Below, piece after piece: positions 41,183 to 49,918 of a stretch of DNA of 53,552 nucleotides (the stretch's first letter is position 1; every line of letters begins with the position of its first letter). Where the stretch lies: assembly GCF_030649675.1 (NCBI RefSeq), contig NZ_JAUTDR010000025.1:1-53552 (forward strand), in the 5' to 3' direction. The position numbers and the translations under genes are program-made. The stretch comes from Haliea sp. E1-2-M8 (lineage in GTDB: Bacteria; Pseudomonadota; Gammaproteobacteria; Pseudomonadales; Halieaceae). A model generated the notes under the pieces. That model saw nothing but the letters and a program-made list of their open reading frames with translations, ran no database searches and had not been told where the DNA came from.

Positions 41183-43159
41183 TCACTTCCCTGCACACAC
41201 TTGCTGTGCGTCGCTGTTGATGAACGGCGTCTGCGGGCACTGGATATAGCGCAGGCGCCCCCCCCCGGGCGTCAGCTGGTCGGCGCGAATCTCCGGCGGT
41301 GCGTTGTTGATGCTGCCGCCGAGGGCCTCCCCGGCCTCGTGCACGCCGAGGAAGGAGATCATGTCGTCCTGTTCGATGCCGTCACCGGACACGCCGATGC
41401 CGCCGATGAGCGTGTCGCCGCGGTACACCGGCACGCTGCCGGGAAATATCTGGATGCCGTTGGCTATCCGCGGCTGGGCCGACTGGGCGCAGTTGGCGCC
41501 GACGTCGGTGTCGCTCAGGCCCGCGACAAAGGCAATGTGGTCGACAATACTGTTGAAGGACAGGTCCAGCTGCAGCCCGGTGGAGAACACGCTCCACTCG
41601 CTGTCGTAGGGCTTGCTGAAGGGGCCGTGGGGATTGCCGATGATGCCGTCCGGGTAGAACGGCCGCGACAGGTTGCCGCCGGAGCGGTCGGCAAAGGCGG
41701 TGCCGTCGGTGAGCGCCTGGGGGCCGATAAACAGCTGGGCGGCATCCACATAGTCGCCGATATTCACCGTGGCCGCGGGGCTCAGGTCCGGGTTCCGGTA
41801 CTGGGTCTGGGTGGTGATGCCGCGGAGGAAATCCGCCGCATCCCGGGACGAGAACAGCACTGCGGTGCGGGCCTTCTGCAGGGACACGTCGGCGCCGAAT
41901 ACGGGGGCATCGCGGGTGCGCAGTATGCCGAGGATGACGCCGCGGCTGTCGACCACGGACACGGTGACCCGCGCCGGGGTCCCCACCGGCCGGCGGATCT
42001 GGGCGCGGGCGCGGTTGGCGACGCCAATCGCGCTGGTCAGCAGCTGCCGCACTTCCGCTGCGCTGAAAGCCCCCTCGCCGAGTGCAGCGCCATCGGTGCC
42101 GGCCCGGGGCGGGAAGCGGTTGTTGTTGCCGCCGTCGACAAACACGAAGGCGTCCAGACCGGGGAAATCGGTGGCCGGGCGCACGCCGGACCCGGGCTGG
42201 CCAAAGGCGGTGCCGCGGCGGACCTCGCCACTGCTGTAGCCACGCACCGCCAGCAACTCACCCGCCGCCACCAGGCTGGCAAAGCCGGGAGCCTGGGCCG
42301 GATCCGCCGGCAGGTCTGCCAGGTCCACATCACTGAAGCGGAATACCTTGCCCTCCACGGTAATGCGCTCGGCCCGGCGATCCGGCGGTGCGATAAAGCC
42401 GAAGCTGGCGGCCAGCGCGATCTGCTCGTCGACGTCCACATCGCTGTCCAGCAGGCTCTTGTCGATGCTGTAGCGGCCGTCGGCGATCACCCCGACCCCG
42501 CCCACTGGCGTGCCGCCCTTGTACAGGGGGAAGCCGCCGGGATCCGCCGCCAGGCCCAGGGGCGAGCGGCGCGGGCCGACGCCGGTGGCGACGCCGCCGA
42601 GGGTAAAGTCGGAGCAGGCCAGCTGGCTGAACTGCACGCCAAACAGCGGCCCCCCCGGCTGGTTGCGCTCGCCGGGGTTGAAGTGCTCCTGCACGATCTG
42701 GTTCGCGGTGCGGGTAGTAAAGGCGTTGCCTTCGCTGGACAGATAGGCGCCGGTGATCGCCTTGGCAATCGCTGCCAGCGCATCTCCACCCACCGCCACC
42801 GGCAGAATTACCCCCTCAAGGCCGGCGCTGACCTGCACCGGGAAGTCGGTCGCCAGCTGCACGTCATTGGCGGCGCCGACACCCGCCATCCGGTATACCG
42901 CCAGCACGTTGCCCACGCGGTCGACCACCGCGATGGTGGCGGCGGCCCCCAGGGCCTCGGCCTGGTGCACGCCCTGGGCCAGCACCCGGCGCACCTCGTC
43001 CGCCGCGAGAAAGCTGCTGGCGCTGGCGCACTGGCCCTCGCAGGGCGCATCGTCCGGCGCGCGATCCGGTGAACTGCCCTCGGTGCTGCCACCGCCGCCA
43101 CCGCCGCCGCAGGCCGCAACCGCGGCGATACCAAAAATACAGATCAGCTGCCGCATCAT
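41183..43159 (-). CDS. Lipoprotein with two GlcG/HbpS-like (DUF336) domains
   Basis: The protein (658 aa) starts with a lipoprotein signal (CIFGIAAVAAC followed by a seven-glycine run). Two halves each show GlcG/HbpS-like features: domain 1 with FLAADEVRRVLAQGVHQAEA and IAVVDRVGNVLAVYRM (about 49-300), and domain 2 with FSAAEVRQLLTSAIGVANRA and VSVVDSRGVILGILRT (about 360-610). Both contain the V(Y/L)xGG(T/V)xxGGxGV turn (GGTPVGGVGV, GDTLIGGIGV). Single-domain relatives bind heme or cobalamin-like ligands. It overlaps the preceding gene by four bases (ATGA). Localisation in the outer membrane or on the surface is plausible; its role in the chain is unknown. Confidence 0.8.
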   Translation of the reverse strand: MMRQLICIFGIAAVAACGGGGGGGSTEGSSPDRAPDDAPCEGQCASASSFLAADEVRRVLAQGVHQAEALGAAATIAVVDRVGNVLAVYRMAGVGAANDVQLATDFPVQVSAGLEGVILPVAVGGDALAAIAKAITGAYLSSEGNAFTTRTANQIVQEHFNPGERNQPGGPLFGVQFSQLACSDFTLGGVATGVGPRRSPLGLAADPGGFPLYKGGTPVGGVGVIADGRYSIDKSLLDSDVDVDEQIALAASFGFIAPPDRRAERITVEGKVFRFSDVDLADLPADPAQAPGFASLVAAGELLAVRGYSSGEVRRGTAFGQPGSGVRPATDFPGLDAFVFVDGGNNNRFPPRAGTDGAALGEGAFSAAEVRQLLTSAIGVANRARAQIRRPVGTPARVTVSVVDSRGVILGILRTRDAPVFGADVSLQKARTAVLFSSRDAADFLRGITTQTQYRNPDLSPAATVNIGDYVDAAQLFIGPQALTDGTAFADRSGGNLSRPFYPDGIIGNPHGPFSKPYDSEWSVFSTGLQLDLSFNSIVDHIAFVAGLSDTDVGANCAQSAQPRIANGIQIFPGSVPVYRGDTLIGGIGVSGDGIEQDDMISFLGVHEAGEALGGSINNAPPEIRADQLTPGGGRLRYIQCPQTPFINSDAQQVCAGK

Positions 43160-44868
43160 GGCGCTCCCCCCTGCAGTAGTGCGCTATCGCGCGCCAGCCG
43201 GGACAGGGTGCCCCCGTCCGGATGGAAGGCGTGGCAGCTCACACAATCCAGAGTCGCCGCGCCCTGGTCGTCGGCGTGACAGGCAAGACAGTTGTCCTGG
43301 TTGGGCATGAGAATATCCTCCGCCGCATTCGACGTTGAGGCTTCGTGACAGGTCTCACAGACCTGGTCCGGGTTGTCCGCTGCCTGGCTCTGGTGGCTGT
43401 GGTGATCAAACCGGGCCTGGGGATACCAGTCGCCGGTCAGGCGGATAGGCTGTACAAACCAGCGGTCATTGATGTCAGCGAGCCCCGTCTCCAGCACTTC
43501 GTGGCAGGTGATGCAGCCGGTGTTGGCAAACTGGTACTCCGCTTCCTTGAGCGCCTCGGCGCGACCGCATTCGAGGCCGCTGCCCTCGCAGCTGGCGGCG
43601 GAGTCACGCTTGCCGGGCACCCGCCGCGGTTTCTCCGCCGCGCGCTGGCGGCGCAGTTCCGGGTCGGTGAATTCGCGGATGAAGTGCGCCTCCATGGCGA
43701 CGATCGCCGCCCGCAGGTCGCCGTGGGGCAGCTCCAGCTCGGGCTCGAAAATATCGAAGCTCAGGCCGTGACAACTGCGGCAGTGGGCGTCCATGGTGAT
43801 CGGTTCAAAGTGCTCGCCGTCATCCTTCAGGGTGTGGCAGCTGGCACATTCCAGCGCTGCTCCGGTGCCCTCGTGCTGCACCTTGGCCGGGTCCAGGTGC
43901 ACTTCGTGGGTAAACTTGAGATTGGACGCTTCCTGCAGCGGTTCGGCGCCCGGACGCTCCCGGCGCACCTCCCAGCCGTGGGCGGCGCCGATACCCTGCG
44001 GTTCCAGCAGGGCCAGACGGAAGGTCGGGTGACCGGCGGCGGTAAAGCCGGTCACCGCGTCCATGGGTGCCTTGCCCGCCACTTCCCAGTCACCGGGGCC
44101 GGCGTGGCAGTCCACGCACAGGCCCTTGTCGCGGCGGGAAACCATGGCCGGCTCATTGTGCTCGCGGTGGCAGGAGGCACAGCGCACGCCGGTAAAGGCA
44201 TGGGCGTCGTGGACCGCGATGTCGACGTGCTCGCTCATGCCGCGGTGGCAGTCGAGGCAGGCGCCGTCCTGCACCATCACGAAGGGTTTCTGGTGGCAGG
44301 CCTCGCACTCCTGGGCGATGCCGGAAGCCTGGTGGGCCGCTACCAGTGGCCCACTGGACCAGAGGTTGTCGTCCGGCAGCGGCGTGCTGCGCAGGGTGTC
44401 GGCGACGTCGCTGCGCCAGAGCCCGGCCGCGGGCACCACCAGCCCCAGCAGGAGCACCGCCAGCGCCAGCAACCAGCTGGTCCTGCGGATACTCCAGGCG
44501 TGGCGCTCCAGACTGACATCGCCGGCAAAGCTGCTGGCGGGTTTGCCCCGGGTCTGCAACTGCAGGGCAAAATCAAAGCCCTGGGGCGCAGCGATGACCT
44601 CCAGTGCGTAGCCTGGCAACTCGAAGCTGTCGCCCACCGCCAGCGTCGCCTTGCTGCTGGCAACGCCGTCAACCGTGATCACCGGGCGCCGGGCGGTAAT
44701 ACGCCCGCCGCCATCACCGCTGGCCTGAATGGTGACATCGCCGCCGACGCCCGGCAGGGGCACCATGGCGCCGGGCTCCCCACCCAGGGTGAGCTTGTCG
44801 CCCTGGTATTCGGTTTCCAGCGCTTCGCCGCTAGCGCGACCGGTCAGTTTGCGAACCAGAAAATACAT
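43156..44868 (-). CDS. FHA-like head, one membrane helix, periplasmic decaheme cytochrome
   Basis: The protein (570 aa) has three parts. Residues about 1-115 form a small beta-rich FHA-like domain (DKLTLGGEPGAMVPLPG, ITVDGVASSKATLAVGDSF) without canonical phosphothreonine-binding residues. Residues 131-151 (SWLLALAVLLLGLVVPAAGLW) form one membrane helix after a basic RRT. The remainder carries ten CxxCH sites: CEACH, CLDCH, CASCH, CVDCH, CASCH, CRSCH, CITCH, CETCH, CLACH and CVSCH. Topology would put the FHA-like part in the cytoplasm and the hemes in the periplasm. It follows the cytochrome b gene after 4 bp and likely takes electrons from it. I know of no characterised protein with this fusion. 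Confidence 0.82.
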   Translation of the reverse strand: MYFLVRKLTGRASGEALETEYQGDKLTLGGEPGAMVPLPGVGGDVTIQASGDGGGRITARRPVITVDGVASSKATLAVGDSFELPGYALEVIAAPQGFDFALQLQTRGKPASSFAGDVSLERHAWSIRRTSWLLALAVLLLGLVVPAAGLWRSDVADTLRSTPLPDDNLWSSGPLVAAHQASGIAQECEACHQKPFVMVQDGACLDCHRGMSEHVDIAVHDAHAFTGVRCASCHREHNEPAMVSRRDKGLCVDCHAGPGDWEVAGKAPMDAVTGFTAAGHPTFRLALLEPQGIGAAHGWEVRRERPGAEPLQEASNLKFTHEVHLDPAKVQHEGTGAALECASCHTLKDDGEHFEPITMDAHCRSCHGLSFDIFEPELELPHGDLRAAIVAMEAHFIREFTDPELRRQRAAEKPRRVPGKRDSAASCEGSGLECGRAEALKEAEYQFANTGCITCHEVLETGLADINDRWFVQPIRLTGDWYPQARFDHHSHQSQAADNPDQVCETCHEASTSNAAEDILMPNQDNCLACHADDQGAATLDCVSCHAFHPDGGTLSRLARDSALLQGGAP

Positions 44869-44872
44869 CGGG

Positions 44873-45766
44873 CTACCAGTAGATGAAGACTGTGAGGATG
44901 TGGACCACCAGTGCCACCAGCAGGCCCATCGTCAGGGGAATATGGAAATACAGCCAGATCTTCATCAGGCCTCGCAGTTGGACCTCGCGCCGCAGCTGGT
45001 GCAACAGCACCTGGCGGCGACCAAACAGGCCCAGCAGCTCGTTGAGCACCTCCGCCTCGGATTGTTTGCGGGCGTCGGGGATGCGCCCGGCCAGATGGCT
45101 GACAACCACCTCCTGCTCCACATTGGCCACGGCCTGGGCCTTCTGGGTGTCGCTGCCCGGGACCATGACCCGCGACCGGTCCCGGGCCAGCAGTTGCTGC
45201 CAGGCCGAGCCGCCAACGCGGGTCAGCTCCAGGGCGCTGATCATCAGCGACTGCAGGTTCGCATCGCAGCGCTCGGAGGTATCGCGGACGCGGGCATCGA
45301 TCCTGGCCAGCTCGTCCAGACGCCCGTCCTCGCCGCTGCCGGACTGGATGGAGGCCAGGCGGCCGGGGAGGTGCATATAGGCGTAGAGGCCATAGAAACC
45401 GGAGACCACAACCAGGCACATCAGGACGTAGGCCAGGGTGTGCACGTTGAAGCCGAACTGCAGCGCACAGTGCAGCGTCGCCACCACCAGCAGGACGGTG
45501 CCCAGATACACATGCGCCGAGGCCCAGCCCTGGACCGTGCCGGCGGTGGATTTGTAGCTGCGCTTGCGCACGCCCAGCAGGCTCAGCCAGACGATGAGCA
45601 GAGCGCCCAGGGTACCCAGGACATACCCCTGCCAGGTGCCGCCGTTGGGCGGTTGCGCGGCGTTGCTGCCGCCCTGGGTCACATACAGGGCGACACTCAG
45701 CAGCAACAGCACCAGCCCCCATTTCAGGTAGCGGTACTGTTGCCAGCCAAGCAGGCTCTCGCGCAT
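44873..45766 (-). CDS. Membrane cytochrome b with two H-X13-H pairs
   Basis: The protein (297 aa) has five predicted membrane helices, at about 13-31, 46-64, 83-104, 108-130 and 270-296. Histidines at 85 and 99 in the third helix and at 275 and 289 in the fifth are each 13 residues apart, the classic arrangement for two stacked b hemes bridging two helices, as in b561/ferric-reductase-like and respiratory cytochromes b. A long, charged cytoplasmic-type loop (about 132-265) separates helices four and five. It lies 2 bp after the FAD/Fe-S gene and 4 bp before the FHA-decaheme gene, so it is the obvious transmembrane link between them. It may also exchange with quinones. Confidence 0.8.
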   Translation of the reverse strand: MRESLLGWQQYRYLKWGLVLLLLSVALYVTQGGSNAAQPPNGGTWQGYVLGTLGALLIVWLSLLGVRKRSYKSTAGTVQGWASAHVYLGTVLLVVATLHCALQFGFNVHTLAYVLMCLVVVSGFYGLYAYMHLPGRLASIQSGSGEDGRLDELARIDARVRDTSERCDANLQSLMISALELTRVGGSAWQQLLARDRSRVMVPGSDTQKAQAVANVEQEVVVSHLAGRIPDARKQSEAEVLNELLGLFGRRQVLLHQLRREVQLRGLMKIWLYFHIPLTMGLLVALVVHILTVFIYW

Positions 45767-45768
45767 TC

Positions 45769-48255
45769 TCAGCGTGCCTCGACCAGGGCGACGAACTGCT
45801 CCGGGGACAGGCGCATGGCAGCGCCGGTGGGGCAGGCTCGCACGCAGGCCGGGCCGCCGGCCTGGCCCATGCAGGCGTCACATTTCACCGCTTTCTTGCC
45901 GCGTTCCTTGTCGGCCGCGGCCGGGGTAAAGCTTTGCGGCTGGCCCGGGCCCGAGCCGCGCCCGAACAGCAGCCAGGACAGCAGCCCCGGCTTGGGCGGC
46001 GCGGCATAGCTCAGCTTGATGGCGTTGTACGGGCAGTTGGTTTCGCAGTTGCCGCAGCCGATGCAGCTATCGGTGATAAACACCTCGCCGTCGGCAGAGC
46101 GGCGGATCGCATCCGGCGGGCAATCCTTCATGCAGTGCGGCAACTCGCAGTGGCGACAGGAAATGGGCACATGCAGGTTGGCGAAGGACGGGCCAGCGGC
46201 GCGGTTCAGCCGGGTCAATCCGCCGTGGGTTTCGGCACAGGCGCGCTCGCAGTTGTCGCAGCCCACGCAGAGGGATTCGTCGATGACCAGGGCGTTGGTG
46301 GCTTCCCCCAGGCCCTGCTCCATGAGGAAACCGATGGAGCGGGCCGCCTCGGGCTGGGACGCCATGGCGTTGGTCTTTTCCAGCAGCGAGCTCAAGCGCC
46401 CCTGCAGAGTGGCGACGTGCTCCGGCTGGCTGTTGACCAGGGTCAGGAATTCCGCGCGTTTGACCTTGATGGTCTCGGTGCGCACGGCGGCGACGGCGGT
46501 GTCCCGCCGCAGAGGTGCGCCCATCAGCGCCATCTGCCCCACGAGGTCGCCGGAGTGGTGCTGGGCCACCACCATGTTGGCGCTGCCCCGGGAAAGCACC
46601 ACGGTGCCGCTGCGGATCAGGTGCAGGCAATCGCCTTCCTCGCCCTCGGAAAACAGGGCCTGGCCGGCATTGAAGCGGCAGGTCTCCACCTGGCCCGCCA
46701 CCGCGGACAGCTCCGCCAGCGGCAGGTCGGGGCGGAACGCGGCCTGCAGCGCGCGCACGATGAAGATGCGATCGATGCCCTTGCGCACCTCGTCGTTGGA
46801 GTTCATCAGCTTGACCATGATCCGGCGCGGCGTCTCGATCAGGATCGCGTCCTCGCTGACCACCGCGTCGCCCTGCCGCGGGCGACCCGAGATCAGGCTC
46901 ATTTCGCCGAAGAACTGGCCCGGCTTGAGCGTGTGCCAGGGCCCGTCCTGCTCCAGCTGCAGCTTCACTTCCCCTTCCACCAGGGTGTAGAACGTGGTGC
47001 TGAATTCGCCGTTGCGATAGACCGGCTCCCCCGCCGGAATGAATACGGTGGAGCGCTCGCCCTTCTGTTCCGTGTGGGCGAGATCAGCCGGCGGCAGGCT
47101 GACCAGGATCCGGCTCTCGATAATCAGCTCGCGGAAGGCCAGCGGGTTCATCCGCCGGAACATCGGAATGCGCTGCTGGTACAGCTCCAGAACATCCTCC
47201 GCGTCCATCACATAGGGCAGGCCCGAGAACTGGTCCTGCAGCAGCGGGTAGTCGGCGGGCTTGGTGTTCTTGCCGTGGATGAACTCGATGACGTCGTAGC
47301 CCTGGTTCATGGCCTGCTTGATCAGCGGGTACCCACCCAGGGCGCCGATGACGTAGAGGCCGGGCACGTTGCTCTGGTAGTGGCGGTCCACGTCCGGCAC
47401 CGCATCGGCGCTGGGACTGCTGATCTCGATGCCGCAGGACTCGACGAAGCTGCGCGGGGGGATGGTGCCGAGACGGGCAATAATGCGATGGCAGGCCAGG
47501 CGCTCTTCGCCCGCAGGCGTATTGAGCACAATGGCGCCCATCTCGCCGGGGCTGGCGGGCAGTTCGACACCGGCTACGCCGGCTTCGTAGCGGCAGTGGA
47601 AAGGCCTGCTCTTGTCGTTGATCGCCGCCAGCACGGCATTCAGGTTGCCGTCCTTGGCGCGGCTGAATTCATTGCGCCGGTTGATGATATAGACGTTGTT
47701 GTAGTCGGACAGGGCGATGGCGTTTTCGATGGCGGCGTCACCGGCGCCCACCACGGCAATGGTCTCTTTCTTGAAGTCCTCGGGATCGTCGAGGGTATAG
47801 CGGACGAAGTCCGATTCGGCGTCATTCTTCACTCCCAGGCTGCGGGGGTTGCCCTGGGTACCGATGGACAGCACCACATGCTCGGCTTCAATTTCATCCC
47901 CGGATTGCAGCTGGAGCACAAACTGGCCGCGGCTGCCGCTGATGCCGGTTACATCGCTGTCGTAGCGGACATTCAGGCCGCTATCGATACTGTCCTGCCA
48001 GGCGCCGAGGATCTCTTCCCGCCTGCCGGCGACAAAGGGCACCGGGCTGCGCAGGGCGAGGAACCCGGGCTCGTCCATGACGTGCTTGCCCTTCTGGTAC
48101 TTCTGGATGGTCTTGGCAAAAATTGAAAAGCCTTCCAGCAGGACGTAGCTGGGGCTGGTGGCACCGGCTTCACGATCGTACTCCGCCGCCCTGCCCGCGG
48201 CACTCAGACCCGCGGGACCCGCGCCCACAACGGCAATGTGATATCTCTCCCCCAA
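45769..48255 (-). CDS. FAD/NAD(P) oxidoreductase with two cNMP-binding domains and four [4Fe-4S] clusters
   Basis: The cytoplasmic protein (828 aa) combines three modules. Residues about 1-330 form a YpdA/thioredoxin-reductase-like flavoprotein with FAD motif VVGAGPAGLSA and NAD(P) motif VVGAGDAAIENA but no redox CxxC. Residues about 400-640 hold two cyclic-nucleotide-binding-like domains (GQFFGEMSLISGRPRQGDAV and GDLVGQMALMGAPLRRDTAV). Residues about 670-815 form a DmsB/NarH-like ferredoxin with four cysteine groups: CVGCDNCERAC, CRHCELPHCMKDC, CIGCGNCETNC and CDACMGQAGGPACVRAC. The start is TTG 48255 with AAGGGAAGGG upstream. It is the first gene of the operon and the likely NAD(P)H entry or exit point. 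Cyclic nucleotides may gate it. Confidence 0.87.
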   Translation of the reverse strand: MGERYHIAVVGAGPAGLSAAGRAAEYDREAGATSPSYVLLEGFSIFAKTIQKYQKGKHVMDEPGFLALRSPVPFVAGRREEILGAWQDSIDSGLNVRYDSDVTGISGSRGQFVLQLQSGDEIEAEHVVLSIGTQGNPRSLGVKNDAESDFVRYTLDDPEDFKKETIAVVGAGDAAIENAIALSDYNNVYIINRRNEFSRAKDGNLNAVLAAINDKSRPFHCRYEAGVAGVELPASPGEMGAIVLNTPAGEERLACHRIIARLGTIPPRSFVESCGIEISSPSADAVPDVDRHYQSNVPGLYVIGALGGYPLIKQAMNQGYDVIEFIHGKNTKPADYPLLQDQFSGLPYVMDAEDVLELYQQRIPMFRRMNPLAFRELIIESRILVSLPPADLAHTEQKGERSTVFIPAGEPVYRNGEFSTTFYTLVEGEVKLQLEQDGPWHTLKPGQFFGEMSLISGRPRQGDAVVSEDAILIETPRRIMVKLMNSNDEVRKGIDRIFIVRALQAAFRPDLPLAELSAVAGQVETCRFNAGQALFSEGEEGDCLHLIRSGTVVLSRGSANMVVAQHHSGDLVGQMALMGAPLRRDTAVAAVRTETIKVKRAEFLTLVNSQPEHVATLQGRLSSLLEKTNAMASQPEAARSIGFLMEQGLGEATNALVIDESLCVGCDNCERACAETHGGLTRLNRAAGPSFANLHVPISCRHCELPHCMKDCPPDAIRRSADGEVFITDSCIGCGNCETNCPYNAIKLSYAAPPKPGLLSWLLFGRGSGPGQPQSFTPAAADKERGKKAVKCDACMGQAGGPACVRACPTGAAMRLSPEQFVALVEAR

Positions 48256-48316
48256 GAGCAGACCCTTCCCTTATTTATTATTAACACCTGCGAACCTCAT
48301 AGAGTCCGCTGCTCTT

Positions 48317-48346
48317 ACTATAGACGCCGAACCCCGGATTGCCCAA
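48317..48346 (-). promoter_or_regulatory. Probable sigma-70 promoter of the cytochrome operon
   Basis: On the minus strand TTGGGC (48346-48341) and TATAGT (48322-48317) are separated by 18 bp, about 60 bp upstream of the TTG start of the flavoprotein gene. The leader between them is AT-rich (TTAATAATAAATAAGG). No FNR or CRP palindrome is evident nearby. Confidence 0.5.
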
Positions 48347-48380
48347 GTTTTTCTTGTGAACCGGGTCGCAACAGCGGGGC

Positions 48381-49769
48381 TTACTCCACCGCGGCCAGTG
48401 CTTCCGCAAGCCTGGATACGGCGAGTACCTGCATGCCCTTGATTGCACCGCGCGGCGCATTGGCCCGGGGCACAATGGCGCGCCGGAAACCGTGCTTGGC
48501 GGCTTCCGCCAGCCGCTCCTGACCGCTGGGTACCGGCCGGATTTCCCCCGACAGCCCCACTTCACCAAAGATCACCATGTCCCGGGGCAGCTGCCGGTCG
48601 CGGAAGCTGGAGACGATGGCCAACAGCAGGGCCAGGTCTGCGCTGGTCTCCAGCACCTTGACCCCGCCCACCACGTTGGCGAAGACGTCCTGGTCACCGA
48701 CCTGCAGGCCGCCGTGGCGGTGCAGCACCGCCAGCAGCATGGCGAGCCGGTTCTGTTCCAGGCCCACCGCTACCCGGCGCGGATTGCCCAGCGCGCTTTC
48801 GTCCACCAGCGCCTGGATTTCCACCAGCAGCGGCCGGGTACCCTCCCAGACCACCATCACCGCGCTGCCGGAGGCGGGTTCGCTGCTGCGGTCGAGGAAG
48901 ATGGCAGAGGGGTTCCTCACCTCACGCATGCCCTGTTCGGTCATGGCAAAAACGCCCAGTTCGTTGACCGCGCCGAAGCGATTTTTCTGCCCCCGCAGGG
49001 TGCGGAAGCGGGAGTCGTGGTCGCCCTCGAGCAGGATGGAGCAGTCGATCATGTGCTCCAGCACCTTGGGGCCCGCGAGGGAGCCGTCCTTGGTGACGTG
49101 GCCGACCAGGAATACGACCGTGCCGGTCTGTTTGGCAAAGCGGGTCAGGAAGGCGGCGCACTCCCGCACCTGGGAGACACTGCCGGGCGCCGAGTTGAGG
49201 TCGTCCGAGTGCACCACCTGGATGGAGTCCACCACCAGCACCCGCGGCCGGTACTTTTCCGCCGCGGCGATGACAGCTTCAACATTGGTCTCCGCCATCA
49301 GGCGCAGCTTGTCCGTGGCCAGCCCCAGGCGCCGGGCGCGCATCGCCACCTGCTGCAGGGATTCCTCGCCGGTGATGTACAGCGCTTCCATGCCCGCAGC
49401 CAGGTGGCACATGGTCTGCAGCAGCAGGGTGCTCTTGCCGGCGCCGGGATTGCCCCCCACGAGAATGGTCGAGCCCGGCACCAGGCCTCCGCCCAGCACC
49501 CGGTCGAATTCTTCGGCGCCGCTGGAGAAGCGCGGCAGATCCTCGAGGTCGATCTCGCCCAGCAGCCTGGCCTCCGCCAGGGTGCCGGTGTAGCCGCCGC
49601 GGCTGCCACCGGCGCGAGCCGTTGCGCTGCTGCGGGCACCGGCCGTGGCCGGGCCCAGGCGCACCTCCGACAGGGTGTTCCAGGCACCGCAGTCGTTGCA
49701 CTGGCCCTGCCATTTGGCGTAATCCGAGCCACAGTCGTTGCACACGAATGCGGTTTTGCTTCTGGCCAT
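48381..49769 (-). CDS. radA: DNA repair protein RadA
   Basis: The protein (462 aa) is a RecA-like branch-migration ATPase that helps process recombination intermediates. It has the N-terminal zinc finger CNDCG and CNDCGAW, Walker A GGNPGAGKSTLLLQ (about residue 100), the RadA-specific KNRFGAVNELGVF (about 253-265), and a C-terminal Lon-like domain with GLSGEIRPVPSGQERLAEA. Length is normal. It is on the same strand as the cytochrome operon and upstream of it with a 125-bp gap that contains the operon's own promoter, so they are probably separate transcription units. Confidence 0.96.
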   Translation of the reverse strand: MARSKTAFVCNDCGSDYAKWQGQCNDCGAWNTLSEVRLGPATAGARSSATARAGGSRGGYTGTLAEARLLGEIDLEDLPRFSSGAEEFDRVLGGGLVPGSTILVGGNPGAGKSTLLLQTMCHLAAGMEALYITGEESLQQVAMRARRLGLATDKLRLMAETNVEAVIAAAEKYRPRVLVVDSIQVVHSDDLNSAPGSVSQVRECAAFLTRFAKQTGTVVFLVGHVTKDGSLAGPKVLEHMIDCSILLEGDHDSRFRTLRGQKNRFGAVNELGVFAMTEQGMREVRNPSAIFLDRSSEPASGSAVMVVWEGTRPLLVEIQALVDESALGNPRRVAVGLEQNRLAMLLAVLHRHGGLQVGDQDVFANVVGGVKVLETSADLALLLAIVSSFRDRQLPRDMVIFGEVGLSGEIRPVPSGQERLAEAAKHGFRRAIVPRANAPRGAIKGMQVLAVSRLAEALAAVE

Positions 49770-49918
49770 GCCCTGTCCTGCTCCTGTGATCGGGGGAAAA
49801 AAACCTGTGCCCGGCTATCGGTTGCCGGGTGAGCTGGGTATCCTAGTACCCTGCCTCATGAATATCGACACATTCTGCGGCCGCCTGAGTGCGCTTGCCC
49901 AACACTGCCGGATTGCCC

